Counted from the stretch's first letter, positions 28,327 through 38,102 are shown. The stretch is DNA of 64,000 nt from Deltaproteobacteria bacterium (GCA_017302795.1 JAFLCB010000004.1:124001-188000); one strand, 5' to 3'. The notes: generated by a model from the letters alone, not told the origin. Made by a program: numbers and translations.

Positions 28327-28386
28327 CGGCGGGCGTTTGACGTAAATTCCTTGCCTGCTGCAGCCAAGCGGCGCGATGATGTTCGT

Positions 28387-29607
28387 ATGCCTGTCTTCGA
28401 ATACAAAGGCCTCAATAAAGCCGGCAAGTCAGTCAAGAACACGATCGATGCGGACAACATCAAGACGGCACGTGCACGATTAAAAAAAGACGGCGTTTAC
28501 GTCACGGAGATTCTCGATAAGTCAAAAGCGATGGCCGCTAAGTCTCGTGGAAAAAAGTCCACCGGCGGAAAAGTCTCGATTCAAGATCTCGCCAATCTCA
28601 CTCGCCAGCTATCTACTCTTTTGAAAGCGAATATACCGCTAGTCGACAGCTTAATCGCGGTCGCCGATCAAATGGAAAATCCAGTTTTGCGCGACACTAT
28701 CAATGACGTCAAAAATCAGGTCAACGAAGGCTCGACGCTGAACAAAGCGATGGCAAAGTATCCCAATGTTTTTTCAAACATCTACATCACGATGTGCGAA
28801 GCCGGTGAAGCCACTGGTACGCTCGACATTATTTTGGTCCGGTTGGCAGAGTTCACCGAAGCACAAAACGAGCTGATGGCAAAAGTTCGCTCGGCGATTC
28901 TTTATCCGATCATTATGACTGTTTTTCTTTTGGGAATGCTGTCCGTGATTTTCATTTTCGTCGTTCCGAAAATGACAGCGATTTTCGAGAGCGCCGAAAT
29001 GGAGCTTCCTTGGTACACCGAGCTCGTGATCGCGATGAGCGGATTCTTTGTCGAGTATTGGTTCGTAATTGTCGGTTTAGTGATTGTCGCCTACACCCTG
29101 TTTCGCAATTGGAAGAGTACGCCGTCTGGCTCTCGACGCTGGGACCAAATCGTTTTGAAGTTGCCACTCGTAGGCCGTCTGTCGCGAATGATCGCAGTCT
29201 CGCGATTTGCCCGGACACTTTCGACCTTACTCGCAGGGGGCGTCGCAATGCTTCAAGCGATGGATATTGTGCGCAACGTTGTCGGAAATGCAGTTCTCGC
29301 AGAAGCGATCGATGAGGCTCGCAATAACATTCGCGAAGGGGAATCTATCGCTGCCCCGCTGAAACGAAGCGGTCAGTTCTTCCCAATTGTTATTCACATG
29401 ATAGCGATTGGCGAAAAGACAGGCGATCTCGAGCAAATGCTAACCCAAGTGAGCAACAGTTTTGATTTTCAAGTAGACACAGAAATCGAAGGCCTAACTT
29501 CGGCACTTGGACCGCTTCTGATTGTCGTCATGGGTGTTCTCATCGGTAGCATTGTCTTTGCGATCATGGTCCCGATTTTCGAAATGTCGCAGGCCGGTGG
29601 TTCGTAA
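28387..29607 (+). CDS. gspF: type II secretion inner-membrane platform protein GspF
   Basis: Polytopic platform protein. A family-typical start MPVFEYKGLNKAGK fixes ATG 28387 (406 residues); an upstream TTG at 28351 is open but unlikely. It contains two copies of the T2SSF domain, each with LxRQLSTLLKANIPLVDSL-type (first) and FARTLSTLLAGGVAMLQAMD-type (second) segments, and three transmembrane segments near residues 170-195, 215-240 and 375-400. Confidence 0.95.
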   Translation: MPVFEYKGLNKAGKSVKNTIDADNIKTARARLKKDGVYVTEILDKSKAMAAKSRGKKSTGGKVSIQDLANLTRQLSTLLKANIPLVDSLIAVADQMENPVLRDTINDVKNQVNEGSTLNKAMAKYPNVFSNIYITMCEAGEATGTLDIILVRLAEFTEAQNELMAKVRSAILYPIIMTVFLLGMLSVIFIFVVPKMTAIFESAEMELPWYTELVIAMSGFFVEYWFVIVGLVIVAYTLFRNWKSTPSGSRRWDQIVLKLPLVGRLSRMIAVSRFARTLSTLLAGGVAMLQAMDIVRNVVGNAVLAEAIDEARNNIREGESIAAPLKRSGQFFPIVIHMIAIGEKTGDLEQMLTQVSNSFDFQVDTEIEGLTSALGPLLIVVMGVLIGSIVFAIMVPIFEMSQAGGS

Positions 29608-29641
29608 TTTTCAAAAACTTCAGTCCTAACGCAATCTGTCA

Positions 29642-29661
29642 CCAGCTCGGGTGTTGAGCTG
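29642..29661 (+). other. hairpin in the gspF-gspG gap
   Basis: A 6-bp inverted repeat (CAGCTC 29643-29648, GAGCTG 29656-29661) lies in the only sizeable gap (113 nt) inside the gsp operon, just before the major pseudopilin. It could protect a 3' or 5' end and so raise gspG expression; it lacks a T tract. Confidence 0.35.
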
Positions 29662-29720
29662 AACCCGCTTAGCCGATAAACTACCTCGAGCTTTAGTTAT
29701 CCAGTCATGAGGAAACCACC

Positions 29721-30176
29721 ATGTTAAATCTAAATCCAAAGTCTCCTGCTCTCTCTCTCAATAACCAGCGCGGTTTAACATTGATTGAGATCATGGTCGT
29801 CATCGTCATTATCGGCGGACTCGCTGCCGTCCTAGGACGAACTGTGTTTAGCAATTTAGGAAACGCGAACGTCAAAACGACTCGCGCGCAGTTTGAGGAA
29901 ATCGGCAAGCAGTTAGAAATGTACAACGCCGACTGCGGCGGCTTCCCGACGACGGATCAAGGCCTTCAGGCACTCACGACCGATCCTGGAAAAGATGTCT
30001 GCGCCAATTGGGGTCCCAACCCCTACCTCAAGGGCATTCCCAAAGATGCATGGAATCGCCCGCTGCTATATGATTCAGATGGATCAACCTTCGAACTTCG
30101 CTCACTCGGATCTGACCGCAAAGACGGCGGCGACGGCACTGCGAAAGATCTTTCTAGCAACGACACATCCAAATAG
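29721..30176 (+). CDS. gspG: major pseudopilin GspG
   Basis: Major subunit of the T2SS pseudopilus, 151 residues. The prepilin peptidase site is NNQRG|LTLIEIMVV with Glu at mature position 5 and Leu rather than the usual Phe or Met at position 1. The globular part keeps the GspG pattern LEMYNADCGGFPTTDQGLQAL and the calcium-loop region near DSDGSTFELRSLGSDRKDGGDG. It has a 17-residue leader peptide. The processing peptidase GspO is not encoded in this window. Confidence 0.96.
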   Translation: MLNLNPKSPALSLNNQRGLTLIEIMVVIVIIGGLAAVLGRTVFSNLGNANVKTTRAQFEEIGKQLEMYNADCGGFPTTDQGLQALTTDPGKDVCANWGPNPYLKGIPKDAWNRPLLYDSDGSTFELRSLGSDRKDGGDGTAKDLSSNDTSK

Positions 30177-30227
30177 AACTTCCATTTTAAAGGTACCGCG
30201 TTCAAAAACGCGTGTTAACATAAGTTC

Positions 30228-30830
30228 GTGAGAAACGAACGCGGATTCACTTTGATTGAAATCATGGTGGTGATTCTCATCATGGGTGGAGTTTTGGCAT
30301 TGGGTGGCACACGGCTGTTCAATCCAAATGAAAATCGTCGCAGCCAAATTCGAAAAATCGCAATTCAAACCAAAGAACTGCGCACATCCGCCCGTCTTCA
30401 GCACGCTACCTTTCGCCTTGTCCTCGATCTCAACGATGAGAAGGGACATAGCTATTGGGTCGAGAGCGCTGGCGGCCAGGCTCTTCAACTTTCCGAAGCT
30501 CAGGAAGAAGAGCTCGAGAAGCTGACGGAAATTCAAAAAGAAGAGTCGCTCAAAGGGCGTAGCAAATTCGTTAAAGATCCAAAGCTCGGCAAAGTCGTCA
30601 CGCTAAATGGCGGACTCGTAATTGAGGGTGTGGAAATTGCCGGACGAAAAAAGGAAGTCACCTCTGGACTCGCCTACATCCATTTTTTCCCGCAGGGGCT
30701 TTCTGACGAAGCATTGATTAAAATCGGCGATCGCAAAGAACAACATTGGACGATCGCCATTCACCCGCTAACTGGTGCAGCTGAAATCTTTAACCGCACC
30801 ACCACTCTTAAAGAGATGAAGGCGCAATGA
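30228..30830 (+). CDS. gspH: minor pseudopilin GspH
   Basis: Minor pseudopilin, 200 residues, with GTG start giving a very short leader MRNERG before FTLIEIMVVILIMGG; Glu5 is present. The frame downstream is a soluble domain with an amphipathic Glu/Lys-rich helix (about 85-115). Assignment as H is by position between gspG and gspI plus the class III leader. It overlaps gspI by 4 nt. Confidence 0.85.
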   Translation: MRNERGFTLIEIMVVILIMGGVLALGGTRLFNPNENRRSQIRKIAIQTKELRTSARLQHATFRLVLDLNDEKGHSYWVESAGGQALQLSEAQEEELEKLTEIQKEESLKGRSKFVKDPKLGKVVTLNGGLVIEGVEIAGRKKEVTSGLAYIHFFPQGLSDEALIKIGDRKEQHWTIAIHPLTGAAEIFNRTTTLKEMKAQ

Positions 30831-31417
30831 TCAACGTCAATGCACCTTCAAGAAACAATCAATTAGGTTTTACGCTTATGGAGACTTTGGTTGCCGTCAT
30901 GATCATGACTGGTGGCCTTATTGTTATTGGAAGCTCTTGGAGTGGAAACCTGATGCGCATTGAAAAAGCACGAGTCAATGCCAATATGGCCGCACTGTTA
31001 GAACGAAAAATGACAGAACTCGATCTTCTTTATCGCGGAAAACCTCTGGCAGAAATCAAAGAAGAAGACGCAGGCGAATTTGAAGGTGATTTAAAAAGCT
31101 ATCGTTGGGAGATGCGTTCGAAAGAGTTCGAGATGCCCGACATGACGGCGGCTATTGGCGGCCAAAATCAAGGGCAAGGACAGAACAACGAAATTCTATT
31201 ACTCATCGCCCGCACTGTTACCGAGTACGTGAAAACCGCCGTCAAAGAAGTCACTGTCACTGTTTTCTACAAAAGCAAACGTGCCAAATCAAAAGAAGTT
31301 AAGCAGTCCGTCTCAACTTATTTCATGGACTACAGCACGCCGATCACCATTAGCGGTCTTCCTGGCGGCGCAACCGCACCGACGCCAACTCCTGCGCCAG
31401 GGGGATCTACCCCGTGA
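30827..31417 (+). CDS. gspI: minor pseudopilin GspI
   Basis: A 196-residue prepilin-like protein with leader ending NNQLG before FTLMETLVAVMI, typical of GspI, including Glu5. The C-terminus carries an extra Pro/Thr/Gly-rich tail (about 15 residues) that usual GspI lacks. It overlaps both neighbours by 4 nt. Confidence 0.88.
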   Translation: MINVNAPSRNNQLGFTLMETLVAVMIMTGGLIVIGSSWSGNLMRIEKARVNANMAALLERKMTELDLLYRGKPLAEIKEEDAGEFEGDLKSYRWEMRSKEFEMPDMTAAIGGQNQGQGQNNEILLLIARTVTEYVKTAVKEVTVTVFYKSKRAKSKEVKQSVSTYFMDYSTPITISGLPGGATAPTPTPAPGGSTP

Positions 31418-32331
31418 TCACCTGCAAAAGCCAACGGGGCTTCACCTTAATTGAAGTGATGGTAGCACTCTTGATTCTTGCAGGACTCAGTGTGCTGATG
31501 GCTCAGTCCGTTCGTTCTGGCTTACAAAATCGCCAAAAGGTTCAAAAGCAAATCGCCGAGGAATCGATCATTCGCGATGCAATGCGAATTGTGGCGTCAG
31601 ATGTCGGAGCCGCTTTTCACCACCGCGATTACACCGTGGCGACCTACAATAAGATTTTGGAACTTCGAAAAAAGAAAGCAGCTAGTGCAACTGGCGGAGG
31701 CACCCCTGCCCCAGGCGCGCCAACGCCGACACCAGGAGTTGCTGCCACGCCTGCACAGCCTGATCCGCTCGCTAGCGCAACTCCGCTTCCGACGCCGCAG
31801 CAACTGACAGCTTTTGTCGGAAACGGTGAGCAACTGACCTTCACTGTTCGCAATCATGTTCGACGTTATCTAGACGCCAAAGAAAGTGATCAGGCGACAG
31901 TATTTTATTTTTTAAGAAGTTGTCGATCCGGAGAAAATAACAAGTATTACTCTTCGTGTTTGGTGCGCTTGGAACGCACAGAACCGACAAATGAATTTCC
32001 ACTTTCGCCCAGAGATGAAGCAGACAGCCAAGCCCAGGTTCTTGTTCCCTATGTGACCGAGTTCAAACTTCGCTACATCGCAGCTGGAATGTCAGACTTT
32101 ACCGATACCTGGGATTCGCGGACCGAAAGTACCAGTGCGGCCACGCGTGGAAACTTTCCCGATGCTGTCGAGGTTACTCTGACCGTACAAAACAAAGAGG
32201 ACAAAAATTCGAAAGCGAGAAGTTTGACTTGGCTTGCACCAGTGCGACATTCCAACAATCCCGATGAGTCCGAAAAGACTGGAAGCGGCACTCCCCGCCC
32301 TGGCGCTACTCCCACGGGGGCTCAACAATGA
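31414..32331 (+). CDS. gspJ: minor pseudopilin GspJ
   Basis: A 305-residue minor pseudopilin with GTG start and short leader (CKSQRG) before FTLIEVMVALLILAG. The soluble domain matches GspJ position and general pattern (EFKLRYIAAGM, DAVEVTLTVQNKEDKN). It is longer than usual because of a Pro/Ala/Thr-rich insertion near residues 90-130 and a similar tail. Overlaps gspI and gspK by 4 nt. Confidence 0.88.
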   Translation: MITCKSQRGFTLIEVMVALLILAGLSVLMAQSVRSGLQNRQKVQKQIAEESIIRDAMRIVASDVGAAFHHRDYTVATYNKILELRKKKAASATGGGTPAPGAPTPTPGVAATPAQPDPLASATPLPTPQQLTAFVGNGEQLTFTVRNHVRRYLDAKESDQATVFYFLRSCRSGENNKYYSSCLVRLERTEPTNEFPLSPRDEADSQAQVLVPYVTEFKLRYIAAGMSDFTDTWDSRTESTSAATRGNFPDAVEVTLTVQNKEDKNSKARSLTWLAPVRHSNNPDESEKTGSGTPRPGATPTGAQQ

Positions 32332-33617
32332 TTTTTAGCCGGATTAGAAATGAAAAGTCAGAGCGAGGCGCAGCCCTTATGCTTGCGCTTTTTGCGACGA
32401 CGCTTCTGATGGTGATCGCAACCGAAATTATGTACGAAACAAGCGTTGAATATATCGTATCGACTCAATCGGTGAACCAAGTCCGCGCCTATTGGGCTGC
32501 GCGCGCTGGAACCGAGATGAGCCTCCTTAGGATTCACATTTATCGACAAGCTCTTGCTATGGGCGCCAGCCAATTACCAGATCCTAAGATTCTTGATGAA
32601 ATCTGGCGCCAGCCGTTTCTATGGCCCCCGCCGATACCTCAGTCGATGACCATCGCCGAAGGGGACGACATTAAAAAGGCCGTTCAAAGCAGCGACCTAA
32701 CAACGTTGAAGGTGAGTTATCTTTCGACCATTGAAGCCGAGGGCGCAAAGGTGGATATAAATGACCTTGGTTCGCCTTCTAAAATTATGGCCGAGGCGGC
32801 AAGAAAGCAGCTCCGGCAAATTTTCAGCCAAAAAGTTGAAAACGACGAGGAATTTTCCAAACGCTTTCGGGGTTTCGACTTTGAGGAAGTCATCAACAAC
32901 ATCGCTGATTGGATCGATTCCGACGACGCCGCAAGGAATGGTGGATCTGAACGCCAAGCTTATTCAGATCAATCTAGGTCGACCTTCATGCCCCCAAACC
33001 AACCGCTAAGAACTCTTCCCGAACTTCACCAAGTTGCAGGTATGACGGATGAACTCTATGACCTGATCTCACCGTCCGTCACGTTGTATGGAGGAAAAGG
33101 GATCAGCGTTAACCAGGCCACCAAAGATGTCTTCAAAGCTTTCGGAACAGGCTTTACCGACGAACGGATTGATCGGATCATCGCGGACCGACAAGACCCA
33201 AAGCGCGGACCCTTTAAAGACGAAGAAGATTTCACACAATACTTAAGTTCCATCGGGATTACGGGAAATCCCTTTGATCTAGGCGAAGGCGCAAAAGTTC
33301 CCCTAGTCTTTGAGCCAGAAACCATTTTTAAAATTCGCTCTACCGGGAAATCCGGCCAAGCCCAAAGCGACATTACGGCCATCGTTTATGACGCTGATAA
33401 AGTGCGTAGTAGGCTTGAAAAAGCCCTTGTAGACGAAGCCACCAAAGCCACTGCTGGCGCTGGTTCTGGCGCAAATGGCGCTTCGGGATCTGGCGCTACG
33501 GCCGATGGTAAAGATGGAAAATCGTCGACAGCCGACGGCAAAGATGCGAACAAGGCCGATAGTCCAGCTGCGCCCCCGCTAAAACGGCCAAAGATTGTCT
33601 ATTGGAACGAGCAGTAA
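32328..33617 (+). CDS. gspK: minor pseudopilin GspK
   Basis: Tip subunit of the pseudopilus, the largest minor pseudopilin (429 residues). The leader ends SERG before AALMLALFATTLLMVIA; the lack of Glu5 is normal for GspK. The helical insert has SKIMAEAARKQLRQIF and IADWIDSDD, and the helix-hairpin-helix-like region LPELHQVAGM...INQATKD-type motifs are present. About 55 C-terminal residues are Gly/Ala/Ser/Asp/Lys-rich with repeated ADGKD, not part of the usual fold. Confidence 0.92.
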   Translation: MIFSRIRNEKSERGAALMLALFATTLLMVIATEIMYETSVEYIVSTQSVNQVRAYWAARAGTEMSLLRIHIYRQALAMGASQLPDPKILDEIWRQPFLWPPPIPQSMTIAEGDDIKKAVQSSDLTTLKVSYLSTIEAEGAKVDINDLGSPSKIMAEAARKQLRQIFSQKVENDEEFSKRFRGFDFEEVINNIADWIDSDDAARNGGSERQAYSDQSRSTFMPPNQPLRTLPELHQVAGMTDELYDLISPSVTLYGGKGISVNQATKDVFKAFGTGFTDERIDRIIADRQDPKRGPFKDEEDFTQYLSSIGITGNPFDLGEGAKVPLVFEPETIFKIRSTGKSGQAQSDITAIVYDADKVRSRLEKALVDEATKATAGAGSGANGASGSGATADGKDGKSSTADGKDANKADSPAAPPLKRPKIVYWNEQ

Positions 33618-33637
33618 ACTGCGTTTAGACTAACGAC

Positions 33638-35341
33638 ATGAAGTGCCTTGGCGTAGACATCGGCAGCAGCAGTATCAAGATTGCAGAAATTGATTCTTCC
33701 GGAAGATCTGCAACTCTCAATCAGGTTTGGGAGCTAAACCTTTCGGCAGATCCCACTCGAGACCAAACAGTTGAAGTCATTGAGAAACTGCGCGGATTTT
33801 CAAGTCAGTACATGATGGCGACGGCAAAACCCGGTGACATTCGATGGATCATTGGCGTTCCGCAGAAATCGGTCGCTTCCCGACTTCGCCGCCTTCCATT
33901 TACAGACCGTCAAAAAATTTTAAAGGTTCTATCATTCGAACTTGAAGAAGAGATCCCTTTTGATCCAAGCGAGACTGTTTTTGATGCACGAATCGTCGAA
34001 GTGTTTCCCAATGGCGCGGACGTCGTCGTTGTGGCTTGTCCTCACGCTCCAATTGAACGCGCACTTCAACAAGCCAAAGACGGCGGATTTGAACCCAGCT
34101 TGATTACCTCCGAGGGGTTGGCCCTCGCCAACGTACTCGATACCTGGTGGATGCCTCCGGCTACAAATCCAAGCCAAGCTGTCATTGGCGACGAATCCGT
34201 TCGGGCGCACGATGTACACGAGGCATATGCGCTTGTGCAGATCGGCCACACGCAGACGAACGTTATTGTTTTCCGAGATAAACATGTCGTAGCCATTCGG
34301 TCGATCCCGTGGGGCGGACATGATGTGGCACTTACTATCGAATCTGTTTTCAAAGTTCCTTACATAGAGGCGATGAAGGTCTTGCAAACGAAGAGCTTCG
34401 TTTTGCTTAACACAAATGGCGTTTCACGCGATCAATTGGCGATGCACAAAGCCGTGTCGGAAGCAGCGGCACCACTACTTCGTGAAATTCGCACGACCAT
34501 TTTGGATGTCAGAACTTCAGCGGGTTCTGAAATTCGATCGCTGAGATTAACCGGCGGAGCTAGCCAAATTCAAAACTTCGGGCCATGGCTAACTCAGTCG
34601 CTGGATGTGGCCACCAATCAACTTGAATACTTCAATCACCTCAACGCATCTGCAAAGATCCAAGTTCGAGTGGCTCAAAGCCCAGAGATCGAGAATGTTG
34701 CCGCTTCCGCAATTGGCCTCGCGATCGAAGGACTTCGGAAATCAGTAAATCCCGCTATCAACTTGCGCCGTGGGATCTTTGCAAAATCAAATGATAGTGT
34801 CAGAGTTTTCCTCGAAAACTGGGGCACGACCCTACAGCTTGCGGTGGCTATATTCTTGGTCTTTTTAGTCTACTCGGTCCTTCGCGATGGCACCACTCTG
34901 ACGCTTGCCGAGCAGTCAGATGATATCGTCACGACCGCAGCCAAAACGCAGGCCGGGCTAAAGAATGCTCAAGCAAATGCGAGTGGAATTAGCCGCTATA
35001 TTCAAACCGAACTCCGATCGATTAAGAATCGTGAAACTTTGGCGCAAATGGACGAGTACATTTCGGCCCTCGATTTCGTTATTAAAATGGCAGAAAAATT
35101 TCCGGTTCAAATTCCGGTCAAGGATGGCCGTGGATTTGATATCGATCATGTTTCTCTCGACAATGACGAACTGATCATCGAAGGCCGGGCGCAAGGCGCG
35201 GATCTCTTGGCCGCAATCGAAAAAGAGCTTCGAAGCATGGCTAGAAAAGGCACTGTGAAATCGTCTCAACCGACAAACTTACGAAGCGGTGCCCCGGGGC
35301 AACCATTTGGTTTCACGATGAAGCTTGATCGAAAACCGTAG
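33638..35341 (+). CDS. gspL: type II secretion protein GspL
   Basis: Bitopic protein that couples the ATPase GspE to the membrane. The 567 residues have an N-terminal actin-like cytoplasmic domain of the PilM/GspL kind (GVDIGSSSIKIAEID, LSFELEEEIPFDPSE, LTGGASQIQNFGPWL), one transmembrane helix near residues 399-416, and a periplasmic ferredoxin-like domain. The N-terminal DIGSSSIK resembles PilM closely, more so than enterobacterial GspL. Confidence 0.9.
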   Translation: MKCLGVDIGSSSIKIAEIDSSGRSATLNQVWELNLSADPTRDQTVEVIEKLRGFSSQYMMATAKPGDIRWIIGVPQKSVASRLRRLPFTDRQKILKVLSFELEEEIPFDPSETVFDARIVEVFPNGADVVVVACPHAPIERALQQAKDGGFEPSLITSEGLALANVLDTWWMPPATNPSQAVIGDESVRAHDVHEAYALVQIGHTQTNVIVFRDKHVVAIRSIPWGGHDVALTIESVFKVPYIEAMKVLQTKSFVLLNTNGVSRDQLAMHKAVSEAAAPLLREIRTTILDVRTSAGSEIRSLRLTGGASQIQNFGPWLTQSLDVATNQLEYFNHLNASAKIQVRVAQSPEIENVAASAIGLAIEGLRKSVNPAINLRRGIFAKSNDSVRVFLENWGTTLQLAVAIFLVFLVYSVLRDGTTLTLAEQSDDIVTTAAKTQAGLKNAQANASGISRYIQTELRSIKNRETLAQMDEYISALDFVIKMAEKFPVQIPVKDGRGFDIDHVSLDNDELIIEGRAQGADLLAAIEKELRSMARKGTVKSSQPTNLRSGAPGQPFGFTMKLDRKP

Positions 35342-35368
35342 AAGGCTTTGCTCGAAAGTGAGGACACG

Positions 35369-36010
35369 TTGGCTTTAGAAGATTTAAAAGATCAAGCGCT
35401 GGAAGCAATGCAAATTGCGAAAGGCAAGCTCGACGAATTTGAACCGTATCTCAAAGTTCGTGAAGCCTACGATTCACTGCCGGGACTACTTCAAAAATTG
35501 GTTCTCGGCTCGATAGGGTTTCTTATTTCTTTGATGTTTTTAATGATCCCCTACTCATTCTATAGTTCCGGATCTGAGAACTTGGCACTGTTCGAAGAAA
35601 ATCGTGATCTTGTTTTGGACTTGTACCGAGTGAAGAGAAAGATCCTGTCTTCTCCCCAAGCTCCTCCCCCCATGGATCCCTCGTCTCTAGAGAGCTCTGC
35701 GCGTTCTGCCGTAAATGCCGCCCGAGTGCAGCCCGAACAAATCAAAGCCATTTCCTTTGTCGACGGTTCAACTTCAAAACCGAGTACCGCCATACCAAAA
35801 TCTGTTCGACAAAATCTTGTGGAAATTCGCCTAGCAAACCTGAATCTCGCGCAAGTTGTCGACATCGGGCATGCTCTTTCAAATATTCAGTCTACAAAAG
35901 TCATGTCGTTTGATGTCCGCCCAGGTTCGGCTCAAGGAAACTATTTTGATGTTATGTTTAAAATTGTAAGTTTCGATATTCCCGTCGCTCCGGTCGCTAA
36001 GGGAAAGTAG
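35369..36010 (+). CDS. gspM: type II secretion protein GspM
   Basis: Partner of GspL. About 213 residues: a cytoplasmic N-terminal helix, one transmembrane segment (IGFLISLMFLMIPYSFY), a coiled region and a small periplasmic domain. I chose TTG 35369, preceded by GTGAGG at five bases; another TTG at 35348 is possible (220 residues). Sequence similarity is low, as usual for GspM, and the call rests on position after gspL, topology and size. Confidence 0.8.
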   Translation: MALEDLKDQALEAMQIAKGKLDEFEPYLKVREAYDSLPGLLQKLVLGSIGFLISLMFLMIPYSFYSSGSENLALFEENRDLVLDLYRVKRKILSSPQAPPPMDPSSLESSARSAVNAARVQPEQIKAISFVDGSTSKPSTAIPKSVRQNLVEIRLANLNLAQVVDIGHALSNIQSTKVMSFDVRPGSAQGNYFDVMFKIVSFDIPVAPVAKGK

Positions 36011-36021
36011 AGGTCGCACAT

Positions 36022-37041
36022 ATGGGTTCAGTTTCGAGCGCGATAAGCGGACTACTTAGTTTTTTCAGAAACAATATGGGCAAGCTTTTTCTACTTCCGT
36101 TTGTTGTCTTGCTATGGGTTCCCTTCATTTTTCCATACGGAGATTTGCGTGCGGTAGTTGCAACTACAGGTTCGCGCCTAATGGGCGAGGGTACAGCGAT
36201 CGACTTTGATACAATGTCTCTTGGCCTCGGATTTCCTATTTCCTTTGATTTCGAAGGATTTGAATTCGTACGAACTGGGCTTCCAGTGCTTTCTGCCGAT
36301 CGCCTGACTGCCACGCCCAGTCTTGGCGCACTGATTACCCGAAAACCCGGCGGCAAAGTTGAAGCCGACGGTTTTTTCAACGGACAGGTCAAAGCGTCTC
36401 TTTCGCCAGGTGCCGCAATCAAAGAAAACGCCGGCAACAAGCATGACATCACGGCAAACATTTCTGGAATTCAGCTTGGCCTCCTCACGACAGCGTTAAA
36501 ACGAGCTGGAATTTTAAACTTTACTGCTCAAGGTTCTATCGATTCACAAGCAACCGCGACGATAGACCCCACATTTGGAGACCAGCCGATAGCGGATTTA
36601 AATCTCTCGGCTAATACGGTCTCGGTCCCGTCGGTGTCGGTACCTATTCCCGGCATGGGACCTGTTCAAACACCATCACTGCAATTCGCTAAACTTGATT
36701 TCAAAGGGAAACTGCAAGAGGGCAAACTGCAAATTGAGGATTTAACTTTCGGCCAAAGTACGGACAGCCTATCTGGACGAGTGCGCGGCGAGCTCGGCTT
36801 AAGTTTGAAAAACGACGGCGGTCGCATTCGGGCGATGACTGGGGCAATGGACCTGAGAGTGGAGCTAAGCGTCTCCCAATCGATGATGGACGCTATGACA
36901 AAATCGGGGGTCGCATTGGCCCTTTTGCTGGTCGAAAAGTTTAAAACCGTGTCTGGCGACAACCTCAAATATGGCTTCCGCGTCCAGTCGACTGTGAATA
37001 GCCCAAACCCGAAACTCCTCCCTCTCTCCTCTGGGGGCTAA
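36022..37041 (+). CDS. gspN: type II secretion protein GspN
   Basis: Last gene of the operon, 339 residues: one N-terminal transmembrane segment (about 19-38), then a beta-rich periplasmic domain with AsmA-like character (LSADRLTATPSLGALI, LDFKGKLQEGKLQIEDLTFG). This matches GspN, found in a subset of T2SS and common in deltaproteobacteria-related lineages. Starts 11 nt after gspM. Confidence 0.82.
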   Translation: MGSVSSAISGLLSFFRNNMGKLFLLPFVVLLWVPFIFPYGDLRAVVATTGSRLMGEGTAIDFDTMSLGLGFPISFDFEGFEFVRTGLPVLSADRLTATPSLGALITRKPGGKVEADGFFNGQVKASLSPGAAIKENAGNKHDITANISGIQLGLLTTALKRAGILNFTAQGSIDSQATATIDPTFGDQPIADLNLSANTVSVPSVSVPIPGMGPVQTPSLQFAKLDFKGKLQEGKLQIEDLTFGQSTDSLSGRVRGELGLSLKNDGGRIRAMTGAMDLRVELSVSQSMMDAMTKSGVALALLLVEKFKTVSGDNLKYGFRVQSTVNSPNPKLLPLSSGG

Positions 37042-37214
37042 TAGGCCTATTTCGCGCCGAGTTATTTACCCCGAGACACTTCGCAGGATTGCTCGCGCCA
37101 ATTCTTACCTTTAGGCTACGACCCTACTAAACATTGGGTTTCCGGCACCCGAGCTATTTTACCAAACGTTGTTATCGAACGTTTTTAACAGCGCCGGCAA
37201 AGAGGGGTACACAC

Positions 37215-37697
37215 ATGGCAGGAGTCAATAAAGTCATCATCGTCGGACGATTGGGAGCAGATCCTGAAATTCGCCAGGTAGGCAATGGCGGCAATGTGGC
37301 TCGCCTCAGTGTTGCGACAAGCGAAAACTGGGTCGACAAAGAGGGACAAAAACAAGAGCGCACCGAATGGCATCGCATTGTAGTTTGGGGCAAGCTTGCA
37401 GAAATCTGCGGTCGTCACCTTTCAAAGGGGCGCCAAGTTTACATCGAAGGTCGTCTTCAGACTCGTTCTTGGGAAGACCAAGGCGTAAAAAAATACTCGA
37501 CTGAAATCGTCGCCAATACGGTTCAATTCTTAGGTGGACCAAACGAACGAGCAGAAGGCTCGGCTTCGTATGGTGGCGCTAGTGGCGGCGGAGCAGGCCG
37601 AGCAGCAAGTCGACCAGCAGCTGACGACGCTGGCGGCGGCTTCCAAGACTTTAGCCCCGAGCCAAGTTTCGACACATCAGAAGACATTCCGTTCTAG
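37215..37697 (+). CDS. ssb: single-stranded DNA-binding protein
   Basis: Binds single-stranded DNA in replication and repair. The 160-residue protein begins [20 protein letters not shown], with the OB-fold motifs [20 protein letters not shown] and [15 protein letters not shown] Gly/Ser/Ala-rich linker leads to the acidic tip SEDIPF that recruits partner proteins. I start at ATG 37215 after AGAGGGG; the frame is open to 37134. It is separated from gspN and followed by the repeat array. Confidence 0.97.
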   Translation: MAGVNKVIIVGRLGADPEIRQVGNGGNVARLSVATSENWVDKEGQKQERTEWHRIVVWGKLAEICGRHLSKGRQVYIEGRLQTRSWEDQGVKKYSTEIVANTVQFLGGPNERAEGSASYGGASGGGAGRAASRPAADDAGGGFQDFSPEPSFDTSEDIPF

Positions 37698-38102
37698 AAG
37701 TCTATTTTGTCGCTACGGCCTCCGGCCTGCGTCTCGGGTGAGCCTCGCTCCTTCGAAGCTCTCACCCTCGTTTCGATGCAGGGGCATCGAAAGATAAGAC
37801 AGGTCGCTACGGCCTCCGGCCTGCGCTGCTTTCGATGCGGGGGCATCGAAAGATAAAGACAAGGTCGCTACGGCCTCCGGCCTACGCTGCTTTCGATGCA
37901 GGGGCATCGAAAGATAAAGACAGGTCGCTACGGCTTGGCGACCCTCCATAGGGGGGGCCCCGCCAAGAGCCTCCTCGAATTTTTCTTATGTACCGCGATT
38001 CTTGTTGAGTCGCGATACATACCGACAATTGTCCTGCTACTACTCCGATTCTGATGCCTCTTCGCACCAGCTACCCTTAGAATAATGGAAGCGAGGTCAT
38101 CC
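37698..38102 (+). other. 405-nt gene-free gap holding a palindromic repeat array
   Basis: The left half (37709-37978) consists of four consecutive units of the two-hairpin repeat; the right half contains only the upstream region of the next gene, with no gene of its own and no promoter that I can name with confidence. Confidence 0.7.
37709..37978 (+). repeat. array of four two-hairpin palindromic repeats
   Basis: Units start at 37709, 37802, 37863 and 37923, each with GTCGCTACGG. Units 2 and 3 are nearly identical and repeat with a 60-61 nt period. The basic unit has hairpin 1 (GGCC-TCC-GGCC) and hairpin 2 (TTTCGATGC/GCATCGAAA) followed by GATAA. Unit 1 carries a 39-nt insert between the hairpins. 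Unit 4 replaces the inner part by CTTGGCG...CGCCAAG with a nested hairpin. Related copies occur at 39033, 50721, 55443 and inside rbfA. There are no unique spacers, so it is not a CRISPR. Confidence 0.85.

Noticed and set aside
37802-37921. Possible CRISPR array
   Set aside because: The 60-61 nt units follow each other directly; both hairpins lie in the repeat itself and no unique spacers are present. No cas genes are nearby.
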